A stretch of DNA of 64,000 nt from Castor canadensis. Taxonomy: Eukaryota; Chordata; Mammalia; Rodentia; Castoridae. The stretch spans positions 130,885,866 to 130,949,865 of the forward strand of contig NC_133386.1 of assembly GCF_047511655.1 (NCBI RefSeq), written 5' to 3'. The notes under the pieces are model-generated. The model did not search any database. It worked only from the letters and a program-made list of their open reading frames with translations, and had not been told where the DNA came from. This document shows positions 35,198 through 46,144 of this stretch, in pieces (position 1 is the first letter of the stretch; every line of letters begins with the position of its first letter). Made by a program: the position numbers and the translations under genes.

Positions 35198-35392
35198 CCA
35201 GGTGCCGGTGGCTTAAGCCTAGAAAGCTCAAGCTACTTGGGAGGTTGAGATTGGGAGGACTGAAGTTTTAGACTATCCTGAGCAAAGAGTTCATGAGATT
35301 CCCATCTCCAAAAATAACCAGAGCAAAATGGACTGGAGGTGTGGCTCAAGCAGTAGAGTGCCTGCTTTGCAAATGCAAAGCCCTGAGAAGAG
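35198..35392 (+). repeat. B1-ID dimeric SINE, forward
   Basis: 'ccaggtgccggtggcttaag', 'gggaggttgagattgggagg', linker 'cccatctccaaaaataacc', then the ID half 'gactggaggtgtggctcaag'. This 'tggaggtgtggctcaagcagtag' subtype recurs at 58,704. Confidence 0.8.
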
Positions 35393-35789
35393 CTCTGAGG
35401 AGAAAATTTGGTCATGATTAGCCCTGACTTTCTTGCCTTGGCATCTCTTCCTTTCAAGCTCACCCTGAATGCATTCTTTCTAAACAATCCCTGAAAGCAG
35501 CTCCATGCACTGTGCTGGCCTCTAGAGGCCTCTGGGGTTGATCAGTCATCACAGTGTGGTGGAGTGGGGCAGTTTTTGGTCTGTTCACAGCCCCTTAAGG
35601 GCAGCTGAGGTGGGGCATTGAGGGGGAACAGGAAGGAACAAGATTCTTTTGCTATCTGAAGACACTTTGGCCAGATCTCTTCCAGCTACTGGAAGATATT
35701 TTCTAGTGAGGTCAGAGGTGACAGACAGTCTACTACTGCAGTGACTGATAAATTTCATTTTGCATTTTTTATGTAAAATATGAAGTTCC

Positions 35790-36030
35790 TCCAGGAATTC
35801 TACTTCTGAGAATCTGTCCTAAGGAAATGATGGGAGATCTAGGCAGCATTGTGTGTCTATCATTATTCATAAAACTTGGAAGCAAACTAAATGTTCAACA
35901 ATAAAGGATAAGTTTCAAAGCTCAATGAATGTATATGCTGTGCTGGTTAAAATAATAGACAAGAGGTCTTTTTAATGACATGGGAAAATTCTCAACATGA
36001 AGTACTAGTGGTTTCCTATATGCCTAGTGT
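35790..36030 (+). repeat. Ancient L1 fragment, forward
   Basis: 'gaattctacttctgagaatc', 'tcctaaggaaatgatggga' and 'actaaatgttcaacaataaa' follow the old L1M end-of-ORF2 order. No reading frame survives. Confidence 0.6.
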
Positions 36031-36490
36031 ATAGCTTCTAAATAAATATTTGTCGGTTAAAAATGGAAAAAAGCAGGATAAGAAACTGTACATATAATAC
36101 AGTCTTACTTATACAAAATATTTTTTGTGACAAAGGCAAAAAAGTTTTTTTTGCATAGTTGGCACCAATATACATCATCAGAAGAAAACTGTCTTTGTGA
36201 AAACACTTTGAAGTAACCAGAGGGTGCAGCAAATGTCTAGCTCAGAGGATGGGTAGCTGCTTTGCCTGAAACAGAGAGGAATTTGGCTTATGGCTTCTGA
36301 AAGGAGGAAGAAGAAAGGAAGTACTGCTCGCGGCTCTCACAACAGCAAATTGCAAAGAAACTTAGCTCAATCCAACTAAAGGAAACAAAACAAAGCAGGT
36401 ATCTAGTCAGACATGTTTGTTATCCTTATTTCAGTTTTTGAGTTCTGTCTCTCTCTCTCTTTCACTCCCCCCCTTTCTTCCCCTTCCTCC
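36031..36490. other. Unique stretch
   Basis: AT-rich to 36,200, then mixed, with a short pyrimidine (TC)n run at 36,448-36,470. No gene recognised. Confidence 0.5.
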
Positions 36491-36493
36491 CTC

Positions 36494-36608
36494 TCAGATG
36501 GGCTCTATGTTGCCCAGACTGACCTTGAACTCCTGGACTCAAGCCCTCAAGCCCCCACTTCAGTCTCCTGAATGTTGGGACTGAAGGTGTGCGTCATCTT
36601 GCTCAGCT
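36494..36608 (-). repeat. B1-type SINE, reverse
   Basis: 'gggctctatgttgcccagac', 'cttgaactcctggactcaag' and 'ctcctgaatgttgggactga' are a reverse B1 that is close to the Alu/7SL ancestor pattern. Confidence 0.8.
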
Positions 36609-37358
36609 CTTTCTCTCCAGCTCAAAGGAAAACAGTCTGCTTTGTCATGAGTCAGTTTTGTGTAGGCTCTGCCTGTGTGCTGGCAAAGATGGCCACTAGC
36701 AATGTAACCTTCTTACTAGCTCAGAGACCCCAGGGACAAGAGTCCTTTACTCACCAAGAGACTCCACAACTCAGGTGGTGGAATTCCCCCTGGGAATGGG
36801 CTTGGAGCACAGAAGCAGTGTCCTACTCAGGTCACTGGAGGAAAGAGTAAGTGTGGTTCCCGAAAGGAAAACTGTTGCTTATTATCAGAGAAGAGGGACC
36901 TGGATTCAATGAATGCTGGGAAGGCACAGAGAAGAGATGCCCACAAAGGGAGTAGAAAGAAGAGAGAGGACAAGAGTCAGCATGATAGACAGGGGTCCAG
37001 GTGGAAGGAGGGGCAGGGATGGGGGCTCCCCAGTGGTAGGTAGTGGTCCTTCCCTTTGGAGTTGCTTTCTTTGCTGTGATGTGACTCTTCTCTGTATTTC
37101 CTCTTCACCCCTCCCAGATTATCAGCAAATTCTACAAATCTCACAACTGGTCTGTGTGAATGGGGTTTTGGTGGAAATTGAAGGAGCTCAGTTTTGAACC
37201 TGGAACCAACTGCAGAATAGAGGAAGAGGTGGGAAGCTAGAGGCCAGGTGGCTATGGTGTTAGAAGGCTGCAGAGAAAAGAGCTGAAATCTTGAGAGGCC
37301 TTTGGATTTCCATGAAGATGACTCCAAACCACATAACTTAATCTGTTTTCATTGTTTT
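36609..37358. other. Unique stretch, no gene recognised
   Basis: Frames of 92-116 codons are open on both strands, with no recognisable domain. A pyrimidine tract followed by AG ('cctcttcacccctcccag' ending at 37,118) resembles a splice acceptor, but no convincing exon follows. Confidence 0.4.
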
Positions 37359-37472
37359 ATTTTGTTTTTTGAGACAAGGTCTCACTACATAGCCCAGGCT
37401 GGCCTCATACTTGTGATCCTCCTGCCTCAGTCTCCTGAGTAGTTTTACAGGCACTCACTTCCCACACCCCAC
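37359..37472 (-). repeat. B1-type SINE, reverse
   Basis: 'tttgagacaaggtctcacta', 'catagcccaggctggcctca' and 'cctcagtctcctgagtag'. Confidence 0.9.
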
Positions 37473-37867
37473 TGGTAACAATCTTTCTAAGGATTGAAGA
37501 GCCCTGACTGATTCTAAGTTACACAGACTCAGCTTTGCACTGTGAGATCTGTGTCCACGGGCTTTTACCATTATGAATTGATTACAACTAATTTTTCTAA
37601 GCGAGCAAACATCTCTCACTCAGTCACGGTCAGAGCTTGCTTATCCCACACATGTGGTCAGAGGCCTTCCAGCCACCTTCAGAGGTAGAAGCAGAGAAGG
37701 GAAGTGCTGATCTGAAGCAGGCAGTGTGTGTGTGTGGTGGCAGCACATACCAACTCAGGAGCAGAGTGGATCCAGGGCCCACACTGACTCACTGAAACTT
37801 TTTCCTATTACCTATGTAGGCTATTCTTTATACTGTAGATAGCAGTTTGGGGGAGGGGAGAGGAAGA

Positions 37868-37982
37868 GCTATGCGTGGTGGTACATACCTGTAATCCCAG
37901 CACTTGGGAGGCACAGGCAGGAAGATCTCGAATTTAAGGCCAGCCTGGACTACAAATTGAGAACCTGTCTAAAAAAAAAGAC
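37868..37982 (+). repeat. B1-type SINE, forward
   Basis: 'gctatgcgtggtggtacata', 'cctgtaatcccagcacttgg', 'aaggccagcctggactacaa' and an A9 tail. Confidence 0.9.
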
Positions 37983-38877
37983 AGTCTTGGAAAACACCTA
38001 AAAAATAAGTATTCTTGCCATTTTGGAAATGAATATTTTGGGAAAAATCAAACAAAACATTTGCATACAACAATGTGAACTCTCATGCAAAGTCAAAAAA
38101 CATAACATGTAGGACAGTGGGACTAAGCAAGAATCTGAGGACAGAGCAAGGGAGACTCCCTTTTGTCCTCCCCGTGCTGATGTACTAAAAAACTTTGCCC
38201 TTTGCAAAGAGTAGTGCTGGCTCCCTGCATGCTGCTGGATTGGGTGGAATTCTTGGCTCAAGCAGCTGCATGAACACATCACAGGACAGAAATGCACCAC
38301 ACGACTTCAGAGCCCGGCACTGCTCTCTCCGGGTCCCGCTTGTAGGCCCAGCTGTGCCCCCTACAAATGAATTACTGACTGTGAAAGCAGTTGGTAAAAT
38401 GCAGTTGCTATAAGCACTTTGCTCAGATCCCCTCAGTGGTCACTGGGACAGGTTCTGGGTAAAGCCACCACTTTATTTTTTGTTTGGTTGCCTCACAGGG
38501 CTTTTGGAAGAACGAGGTGAGAAAATAGAAAGTGCTTTGTAATTCAGATCTGAATTGTCATTGGTATTGTTCTCTGGCAGTAAATCTTTGAGAGCAAGGA
38601 TTATGTGTTACTTATCTCCACAACTGCAGTGCCAGACTTGGCTCCAGGGAAAGCTAAGACCTGGATGCACTTTCCCCTCGCTGGACTTGCAGGTGTCTAC
38701 CAGGTCCTGAAGGCTTCCCACACCCTGCCTTTGCTTCTCCACATAGCAGGAGAGTGTGGCTAGATCAGCTATGTTGACCCTGAAGATTCAGGTCTGAGTT
38801 TTCCACTTTCTCAGAGACCACTGGAACTTGTTCTGGGATTAAATCATCACTTTCATTTTTATTTTTATTTCTAGTTT

Positions 38878-38879
<2 letters not shown>

Positions 38880-38922
<43 letters not shown>
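38880..38922 (+). repeat. (CA)n microsatellite
   Basis: About 21 uninterrupted AC units. Confidence 0.97.
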
Positions 38923-38925
<3 letters not shown>

Positions 38926-39004
38926 TGAAAACCAAAACCAAGAAAACAAATCTTACCTACAATCCCAGGTTTAAAAAATTATACAAAGCCCAGCTGGGCC
39001 GTAA

Positions 39005-39400
39005 AGGAAGAAAATGATGTCATTTGCAGGAAAATGGGTAGAACTGGAGTGAGATAAGCCACATTCAGAAAGATAACTATTGCATGTTTTTGCTCATATG
39101 CAGAATTTAGACTTAAAATAATGACATGATCGTAAAAGGGGGACTGTTTGTGGGGGAACCAGTAGGTGGGAGGAGGGGAAAGGAGTGGGCGATGGGGAGG
39201 TGAATATTATAGAGAACATTATGTTTGTGTATGAAACTAGCACAATGAAACCCACTAAAACTGTTAAAAAGCAAGGAGGGAAAGGAAGGATTGTTAAGAA
39301 AGAATAATACAGTTGGGGTGAATTTGAACAAAGTGCATTATATACATGTTGTAACTATCAAAACGCTGTTATACAATTAATTTATGTTAATAAAAAAAGT
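39005..39400 (+). repeat. Older L1 3' end, forward
   Basis: 'atgatgtcatttgcaggaaa', 'gggtagaactggagtgagat' (end of ORF2) and a 3' UTR with 'aacaaagtgcattatataca' and 'gtcaaaacgctgtt'-like sequence, ending 'gttaataaaaaaa'. This is a different and older subfamily than the 25-34 kb element. Confidence 0.8.
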
Positions 39401-39403
39401 CAG

Positions 39404-39455
39404 GTGGGAGATGTAGCTCAGTGGTAGAGTGCTTGCTTAGCATGCATGAGGCATG
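39404..39455 (+). repeat. ID-type SINE, truncated, at an L1 A-tail
   Basis: 'gggagatgtagctcagtggt' and 'agagtgcttgcttagcatgc', broken off before box B. It starts directly in the older L1 tail. Confidence 0.8.
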
Positions 39456-39694
39456 CTGCCTGGGCCCACCCATCTTGGTCCCTGGGGCCTCCTCTCAGCA
39501 TGCAGAGACTCACCAGGTCAGGCTGTGAAGGAGCTGCCGTGCACCCTCCTCGTGCCTCTCCTCTCCCTGCTTTGTTCTCCCTCCTCTTCCCTGGATTGCT
39601 GCCCTGGCCAGGAGCTCAGTGCCCCTTGTGAACCACCTATCCTACCTTTCTCTGAAAAACCTGTGTCTGGAAGGACTGCAGAAACTTATTCACT

Positions 39695-40580
39695 CTCAAA
39701 AATAAAATTGTGGTAAAATGCAAGCAACATAAAATTTACCAACTTAACATTCTAGGTGCACGGTTCATTCATACTGTTATGTAGCCATCATTGCCATCAC
39801 TTACAGAACTCTTATAACACTGAAACTCAATACCTGTTAAACAATAACTCCCTGTCTCCCCTCCCCCTCCCCTAGCAAACACCATTCTACTTCTGTCTCT
39901 GAATTGCATTACTCTAGGTACCTCATAGAAATGAGGTAATGCAGTATTTGTCTTTTTTTTTTTTTTTTTTTTAGGTATTAGGGTATTAGGGTTTGAACTT
40001 AGGGCATTGTGCTTCTAGGCAAGTACTCTGCTACTTGAGCCACCTCCACAACCTTTTTGCTTTAGTGTATTTTTCAGGTAGGGTCTCAGTTTTGCTCAGG
40101 CCAGCCTCTGATGATCCTGCTATCTCTGCCTTCCACATAGCTGGGATTGTAGGTGTGCTCTGCCATGCCTGGCCCAGTATTTATCTTTCTGACTGATTTA
40201 TTACACTTGGCATAATATTGTCAAGGGTCATTCATGTGGTAGAGTGTGTTAGAATTTCCTTCCTCTTGAAGGCTGAGCAATATGCTATTGTGTATATATA
40301 CCACATTCTGCTCATCCATTCATCCTTTGATGGATACCTGGGTTGCTGCCACCTGTCATTTGTTCTGAGTAGTGCCGATATGCACATGGGCATACAGAGA
40401 CCCCTTTGACACTCTGCTTTCATCTCCCCCAAATAGAATGGCTGTGTTATATGGTAATTCTATTGTTAAACTTTTGAAGACAAATTTCCATAATTTTCCA
40501 CAGTAGCTGTACTGTTTTATACTCCTACCAACAGCCACAGGATTACAATTTCTCCACATCCTAGCTAACACTTGTTTTTG
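39695..40580 (-). repeat. Ancient L1 3' end, reverse, split by a SINE
   Basis: 39,695-39,945 holds L1M-type 3' UTR complement ('attgtggtaaaatgcaagca', 'acataaaatttaccaac'). 40,180-40,580 holds the reverse end of ORF2 ('acattctgctcatccattca', 'tgatggatacctgggttgc'). The dimeric SINE at 39,951-40,175 interrupts it. Confidence 0.8.
39951..40175 (-). repeat. Reverse ID plus B1-like SINE
   Basis: A T-run of about 20, then 'agggtttgaacttagggcat', 'gcttctaggcaagtactctg', and a B1-like half with 'cacatagctgggattgtag'. Confidence 0.8.
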
Positions 40581-40582
40581 TT

Positions 40583-40985
40583 TCTTTTTTGGTGGCACTG
40601 GGGTTTGAACTCAGGGCCTCACCTCATGCTTGCTAGGTAAATGCTCTTATCCCTCAAGTCACTCTGTCAGCACTTTTTTTGTGGCAGGGTTTCTCAAAGT
40701 ATTTGCCCAGGACTGGTTTTGAGCCACCATTCTCCTAATCTCTGTCTCAGGAATAGCTAGGATTACAAGTGTGAGCCACTGGCACCCGGCTTTGTTTGTT
40801 TGTTTGTTTTTTAAATAGTAGCCATCCTAAGGATATACTGCTGACATCATAATACATGCTTGAAAAACAAAAATGGTATCATGTTGTACAAGTTATTTGC
40901 ATTTCGTTACAATGGGGACCAAACTCAGGACTTTGTGTATGCCAGGTAAGCCCTTTACCACTAAGCTACACATTCAACCTTTTCT
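40583..40985 (-). repeat. Reverse B1-ID dimer, then reverse ID monomer
   Basis: The dimer at 40,583-40,790 ends 'gattacaagtgtgagccact', and is followed by a (TTTG)n run to 40,810. An older monomer lies at 40,908-40,982 ('ggggaccaaactcaggactt', 'accactaagctacacattca'). Confidence 0.85.
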
Positions 40986-41064
40986 TTTCTTTTTTAACTC
41001 AACAAAATAAAATATCAAGGCTTTATAAAGAAACCCATATAATTCCTTTTATTTTATTTTATTA

Positions 41065-41122
41065 TTTTGTGGTGCTCATGCTAGGCAAATGCTCTACTAC
41101 TAAGCTACATCTTCAGGCAATG
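41065..41122 (-). repeat. ID-type SINE fragment, reverse
   Basis: 'ttgtggtgctcatgctaggc' and 'aaatgctctactactaagct'. The middle of the element is deleted. Confidence 0.6.
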
Positions 41123-41447
41123 TTACTCCTTTGAAGTGACTTATTCCATTTTATTTCTCTCCATGGATCAAAAAGATAATATTATATGCGGGGGTTGTTT
41201 CAGTCAGCTGGTTGGGTTTCAGGACATGGATCATTTCAGAAAGAACACTCTCCCTCCTGTTCCAGGCCACAGAGAGTGTTCGTAATGTGAGTCAGTCATC
41301 CTACTAGGACAAAAAGCTTAAAAATAGAGCTATAAGTAATTCTATAAATAAAATTTAAACCTTTATTATAAATATATAAATTTCGACAAAGTCAGAGAGA
41401 AATAATAGTTGGAAGAGGCTACTCAAAGATTTATCTAGAATATACTC

Positions 41448-41540
41448 CACTGGTGGATTGGCTCAAGTGGTAGAGCACCTGCCTAGCCAGTGTGAGGTCC
41501 TGAGTTCAAACTCCAGTGCTGCCCTCCCCCCCTAAAAAGA
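41448..41540 (+). repeat. ID-type SINE, forward
   Basis: 'actggtggattggctcaagt', 'agcacctgcctagccagtgt' and 'gagttcaaactccagtgctg'. 'agaatatactcca' before (41,438-41,450) and 'agaatatactaca' after (41,539-41,551) form a good target-site duplication. Confidence 0.9.
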
Positions 41541-41699
41541 ATATACTACAGGAAGATAAAGATACCAAATATTTGAAAAAGCACTCTCTGGGCATGGACA
41601 ATGGATACGTAAAGATACAATGGCTGACATTCTCTGAAATTGAAAAAGACATGATCTTCAAATAGAGAGTTCTGAGCTGAATACTAAGAATTAATTCTT

Positions 41700-41795
41700 G
41701 GGCTGGTGGAGTGACTCAAACCATAGAGCACTTGCTTGGTGAGTGTGAGGCACTGAATTCAAACCCTAGTTCCACCAATAAATAAATAAATAAAA
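41700..41795 (+). repeat. ID-type SINE, forward, with (AAAT)n tail
   Basis: 'gggctggtggagtgactcaa' to 'gaattcaaaccctagttcc', ending in AATAAATAAATAAATAAA. Confidence 0.9.
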
Positions 41796-41799
41796 GTCT

Positions 41800-41950
41800 T
41801 TTTGATGAGGTGACATTCGAGTAGAGGCCTGAAATGGGTGAGAGAATAAGACATACAGCTATCTAGGGGAAGAAAATTCCAAGCAGAATGAGTAGCAAGA
41901 GTAAAGGCTCATGGGTGCTCTCTGTGTTCAAGCAACAGCAATGAAAAGGC
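41800..41950 (+). repeat. Ancient interspersed repeat, class not assigned
   Basis: 'gaggtgacattcgagtagag', 'gcctgaaatgggtgagagaa' and 'attccaagcagaatgagtag' follow an old mammalian repeat pattern I recognise ('gacatttgagcaaagacctgaa...cattccaggcagaggg') but cannot name. Related stretches occur at 48,840-49,480, 52,200-52,345 and 57,540-57,960. Confidence 0.45.
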
Positions 41951-42780
41951 TGTTAAAACCAAAAGCAAAGTGCACATTTGGAAACTTACAAAACACACTG
42001 TATCAATGAGGAATAGCATTGGACCACAAGTCAAAGGATCTTGAGAAACGACAGCTTACAAACTCTTACTCTGTCTCTCCTAAGAATTCTGCAGGTAGGT
42101 GCTTCCTGGTATTGGATGATGATTCAAAATAGTAAGTTCAATATCTTTGTGATTTCCTTGGTCCTTTTGTCATGGTTTAGGGACAACTGCTTCAGCTCCA
42201 GATTCCATGTCTACCTTTCAGGCAACAGGAAGGGGGAAGAAATGGAAGGCAGAATTAGGAAATAAAGCATGTCTCCAGAGCTCTTTCTTTTCTCTTCCTT
42301 TACTCCTGCTTCCTTCCCCTCCTGTATCAGCTTTCTATTTCTCAGTTTCAAGTCACCACAAACTTAGAGGGTTAAAACACATTTATCTATCACCTCAAGT
42401 TCTGTGAATCAGGTACCAGGGGATACTTACTTTGCTCTGCATTCCAGATACATACTTTGCTCTGGTCTCCCAGGCTGCCGTCATGGTACTGGTGAGCTGC
42501 CTTGTTTTCAGAGGCAAACTCCCTCAGGTTGTTGGCAGAATTCACTTCCTTGCAGCTATGGAACTCATAGCAGCAAGCTTCTTAAAGGTGAGAGAGAAAG
42601 AGAGAGAGAGAGACTGCCAACTGCCTAGAGTTTTATGTACACTGTGAGAGGGCCTGGGAACAGTGATCTCCAGTACAATGAGCTCACCTAGTGCTTACAC
42701 TTCAATATTTAAAAGCCATTCTTCATTGAGAGGAATCGGAATCAGAGCCTTTTTGGAGACAACAAGCAAAAGGAAGTGCT
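41951..42780. other. Unique stretch with a short (GA)n run
   Basis: (GA)n at 42,589-42,613. 42,330-42,500 resembles a worn repeat ('ctttctatttctcagtttc'). No gene seen. Confidence 0.4.
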
Positions 42781-42789
42781 CAAAGAATG

Positions 42790-43735
42790 ATGGGTACATA
42801 CCAAAAGGACACCAAATAGTGCAACTATTTTGAAGAACAGCATGGCAGTTTCTTATAAAACTAAATATGCATTTATCCTATAACCCATCTATGCCACTTC
42901 TAAGTATTTACCCAAGAAAAATGAAAACACATGTTCACATATAAAGGCATATACATAATCAGTCATTGTAGTGTTCTTTATATTAGCCAAACATTTGAAA
43001 TGTCTGTCAACAGTTAAGATAAACAAATTGTAATAAATCTGTACAATGGAGTACTATTCAGCAGTAAAAAGGAGCTACTACTGACTGACACATGAAATGA
43101 CATGGATGATCTCAAAAACATGAGGATGGGGGATGTAGCTCAGTGGTAAAGCACTTGCCCAGGATGCACAAGGTCCTGGGTTCAAGACCCAGCATGGCCA
43201 AAAAATTATAAAATTAGATACAAAGAAGTACTTATTGCATGATTTTATTTATATGAAATTCTAAAGCAGACAAAATTAATTTTGACAATAAGCAAACACT
43301 GATTGCCAGGAGGTTAGGGGCAATGAGGAAACTGGTTACAAGGATATACCCTAATCCATGAAGCCAAACACTTAACATGGATATACTTTATTTTATGTAA
43401 GTTTTATCTCAATAAACTAATTTAAAAAACTTGAGCAAAAGACCTAAATAGACACTTCAGAAACAGCACATCCAAATGACCAATAAATGTGTGTTCAGGT
43501 GTCAATCTCATTGCTAATCAAAAGAGTGCAAATTAAAACAAGAACTCAATATTGCTACATACGACCCAGCATGAGTAAAGTAATTGGTTTGCTAATGTCA
43601 AGTATTGGAGAGGATGTGGAATAATTGAAACTTTCTCACACTGCTGACAGAAGTGCAGATGGACCCAAATATTTTGGGGAAACAGGTTTGGCATTATCCA
43701 CTCAAGTTTTCTATAAGGTGGACCTACAAGTAAAA
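42790..43735 (+). repeat. Two adjoining ancient L1 pieces, forward, with an inserted ID SINE
   Basis: 42,790-43,430 is old L1 end of ORF2 and 3' UTR ('cagcatggcagtttcttata', 'gtacaatggagtactattca'), interrupted at 43,125-43,205 by an ID-type SINE ('gggggatgtagctcagtggt'). 43,430-43,735 is a second, internal ORF2 piece ('gagcaaaagacctaaataga', 'ggagaggatgtggaataat'). Confidence 0.8.
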
Positions 43736-44305
43736 ACCTAACTAGTGAAAGTATGGCTTGTGGCAGACACTTCTGGTACTTGTCATACTCCTTTAGCTCA
43801 TCTCTGGTTTTAGCTGCATCTGTGGTGGATATTTCCATGTCTCCTCATGCTGCTAGTGTGTCCTCTTGTGTCCACCTTGCATCTGTCCTTATTTTCCTTC
43901 ACAGCCTTGTCTGGCACCTGTGGTAGCATGCTACATAGACCTGTAAGCAAAGCCACAAAGTCCAGTGGAAGCAGCACCCTGGGACAACCCCTCAGACAGG
44001 AGTAGAATCCAGGGGTAAAAGCTTTAGCTCCCAGGAGGTCTACAGTTATATTCTGCTTGCTTCTCTGAGTTTCTTGCAGAAGTGAGACCATTAATAACAG
44101 TCTCTGCTGATTTTCTCTCTTTCTCTGTCTCACTCCTGTTTCTGGGGACCACCTCCCAAGTAAACAACTTCCTCCCAAGTATTTATCACAGGCTCTGCTT
44201 TTTGGTGAACACAAACTTAGGTAATTGGTACCAGGAGTGACCCTAAATCTCAGGGTGGGATTCTGGAATGAAATCAGTGATTGATCAGATAGTAACAAAA
44301 CCTCT
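43736..44305. other. Unique stretch with an unexplained open frame
   Basis: The reverse 211-codon frame 44,445-43,810 begins inside the RPS14 pseudogene C-terminus and continues here. It is not conserved with anything I know and is best seen as chance. Confidence 0.45.
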
Positions 44306-44889
44306 GTTTTTGTTTTTTTTCCCCCCACATAAAGGCAATTTATTAACAGAAAATAATTTGAGGAGTCCTGCTCATAGCAGGCAACCATGATGACCTCCCT
44401 TCCTGTAGGTGCTGTTGAAGGGGATGGGGGTGGTGACATCTTCAATTCACCTGGTCTTCACACTCGAGCAATCAAGGACTCTGAGGGCTGACTAGGTCCT
44501 GGGTCCTCAGGTCTTGGTCCTGTTTCCTCCTATGGCCTAGAGTTTGAGGTATAGGGCAGTGATGCCCATCTTCTTGCCCCTCTGGGTCACATCCTGGGCA
44601 GCAAACATGGCAGCATGTGGGGAGGATTCATTTCCATCAGCCTTCAACTTTAACTCCACCAATCACACAGCAGAAGGATTCTTTGCCAGAAAGATCAGTG
44701 ACATGGACAAAGATGTCACTGAAAAATGCAAAGCAAAGATATGGCAGACACCAAATACACTCTCTACTTTGATCACCTGATGTATGTCCAAAGCTGATGA
44801 TGTTCTTTCTTTTCATTCACCTTGTGAGGTGCTATTTCTGTATGTTATCTCTACCGGACTCTGCCACCAGAAAGAGAGGGTGGGAGAAA
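44306..44889 (-). pseudogene. RPS14: Processed pseudogene of ribosomal protein S14, full length
   Basis: The minus strand reads a 5' UTR (from about 44,878, 'ctttctggtggcagagtc'), a coding part from 44,835 to 44,372, a 3' UTR with AATAAA near 44,340, and an A-rich tail (plus T-run 44,308-44,322). Recognisable segments in order are KEKKE-like start, [68 protein letters not shown]-like and KGGHHG. RPS14 is a 40S subunit protein of about 151 residues, and the intron-free length matches. The start codon is ATA instead of ATG, and several stops and small indels break the frame. Flanks 'aaaacctc' at about 44,298-44,305 and 44,892-44,899 form a short target duplication. Confidence 0.93.
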
Positions 44890-44899
44890 GCAAAAACCT

Positions 44900-45465
44900 C
44901 CATTATTGCTAGTAAGTTGAGTAGTGATAACCTTTGACATACTGTACTAGCATATAGCTAAGGCTCTTTACCTGTTGGTAGATTGGAAGTATGAGTGGAA
45001 GGAATACATTAAATCATGCAATAGCCTTAACTCAGGGATCCCCAACCTTTTTCTTCATTATTGCCCTCCTAAGGAGGAAAAAACTAATGTCTTCCTAGTC
45101 AGAGAAACGAAATACTAAGCAATAAAAAACTGTTGAGTAGTATTAAGTTTCAGAGACCACAAACCAGTGCACTATCTACTAGTCCTTTGCCTGCCTAAGT
45201 ACCAGTTTCCATTCTCTTGAGAATGTTATCAGCCCCATTGAGAAAGCATGCTTAGTACTTGAGTAGTATGAAGACACTGCTAATTCTAATTTCGTGGAGT
45301 TGGCTGGGTTTTTTTTTTTAAACTATGTTAAAAACCTTGAAGAAAGAGAACTCCAGGCTCAGGTCACTCACCTATCAATTTGGGACTTGGTGAGAAATCC
45401 AGAAAACCTGCACAGAAGACTTAAAAACAAACAGGTGACTGGCAGACTATATTGAAAGTGAATAA
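44900..45465. other. Unique stretch with a possible hAT-type relic
   Basis: 'cagggatccccaacctttt' at 45,034 resembles a terminal sequence of a mammalian hAT-family transposon relic, but I could not find the other end. Otherwise nothing recognised. Confidence 0.35.
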
Positions 45466-45469
45466 AGAG

Positions 45470-45590
45470 CTGGATATGGTGATGCACACCTGCAATTCCA
45501 GCACTCTGAGGCCAAGGCAGAGGATTGTGAGTTCAAGGCTAGCCTGAGGTACACAGCAAGACCCTGTCTCAAAAAAAAAAGAAAAATATT
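45470..45590 (+). repeat. B1-type SINE, forward
   Basis: 'gctggatatggtgatgcaca', 'gttcaaggctagcctgaggt' and 'agaccctgtctcaaaaaaa'. Confidence 0.9.
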
Positions 45591-46129
45591 AGGGTGCTAG
45601 AGATGTGTTGACTATTTTCTAATGCTAAGTCAGGTTCCCATTTGTAGGGAGTGACACTCTGGGACTTGGGATGGAGACAATGGATGGATGCAACCTCTAG
45701 CAAATATGCCCCTCTCATTTACTACCACAGAGCAGCCCTTCCCTTGATTGGTGATTGTATTATTTTCCTAAGGCTATTGCAACAAGTGATCACATGTGCA
45801 GTGTCTTAAAGCTATATACATCTATTATTTTATAGTTCTGTAGTTAGAAGTTGAGATAGGTATGAATGGGTTAGAATTAAGGTCTCAGTAGGGCTCTGTT
45901 CTGTTCTGGAGGCTCCAAAAGTGCACTTGCTTTCTTTTCTTTTCCATCTTCTGAAGTCCATTTCCAAGAACAGGTAAGTCCCCACCTCAAAATTCTTAAT
46001 CCCCACCTGCAAATTCCTTCTTGTCATGGAAGGAGCCATACTCATAGTTTCTAGGGATTAAGATGTGAACATTCTGGAGGAGCCATTATTCTGTTTACCA
46101 TAGTGACCATGCAAAGACAAGTCTAGATT

Positions 46130-46144
46130 AGAATCCATTTACTG
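46130..46144 (+). repeat. Target-site duplication, left copy, of the 46-48 kb L1
   Basis: 'agaatccatttactg' recurs exactly at 48,619-48,633. On the bottom strand the nick site reads TTCT/AA, close to the L1 endonuclease preference TTTT/AA. Confidence 0.95.

Noticed and set aside
37100-37200. Coding exon after the pyrimidine tract and AG at 37,118
   Set aside because: The following frame is short, has no clear donor and no recognisable protein, and no neighbouring exons are seen.
43810-44445. 211-codon reverse open frame
   Set aside because: It starts inside the out-of-frame C-terminal and 3' UTR part of the RPS14 pseudogene and runs into unrelated sequence. No family resemblance.
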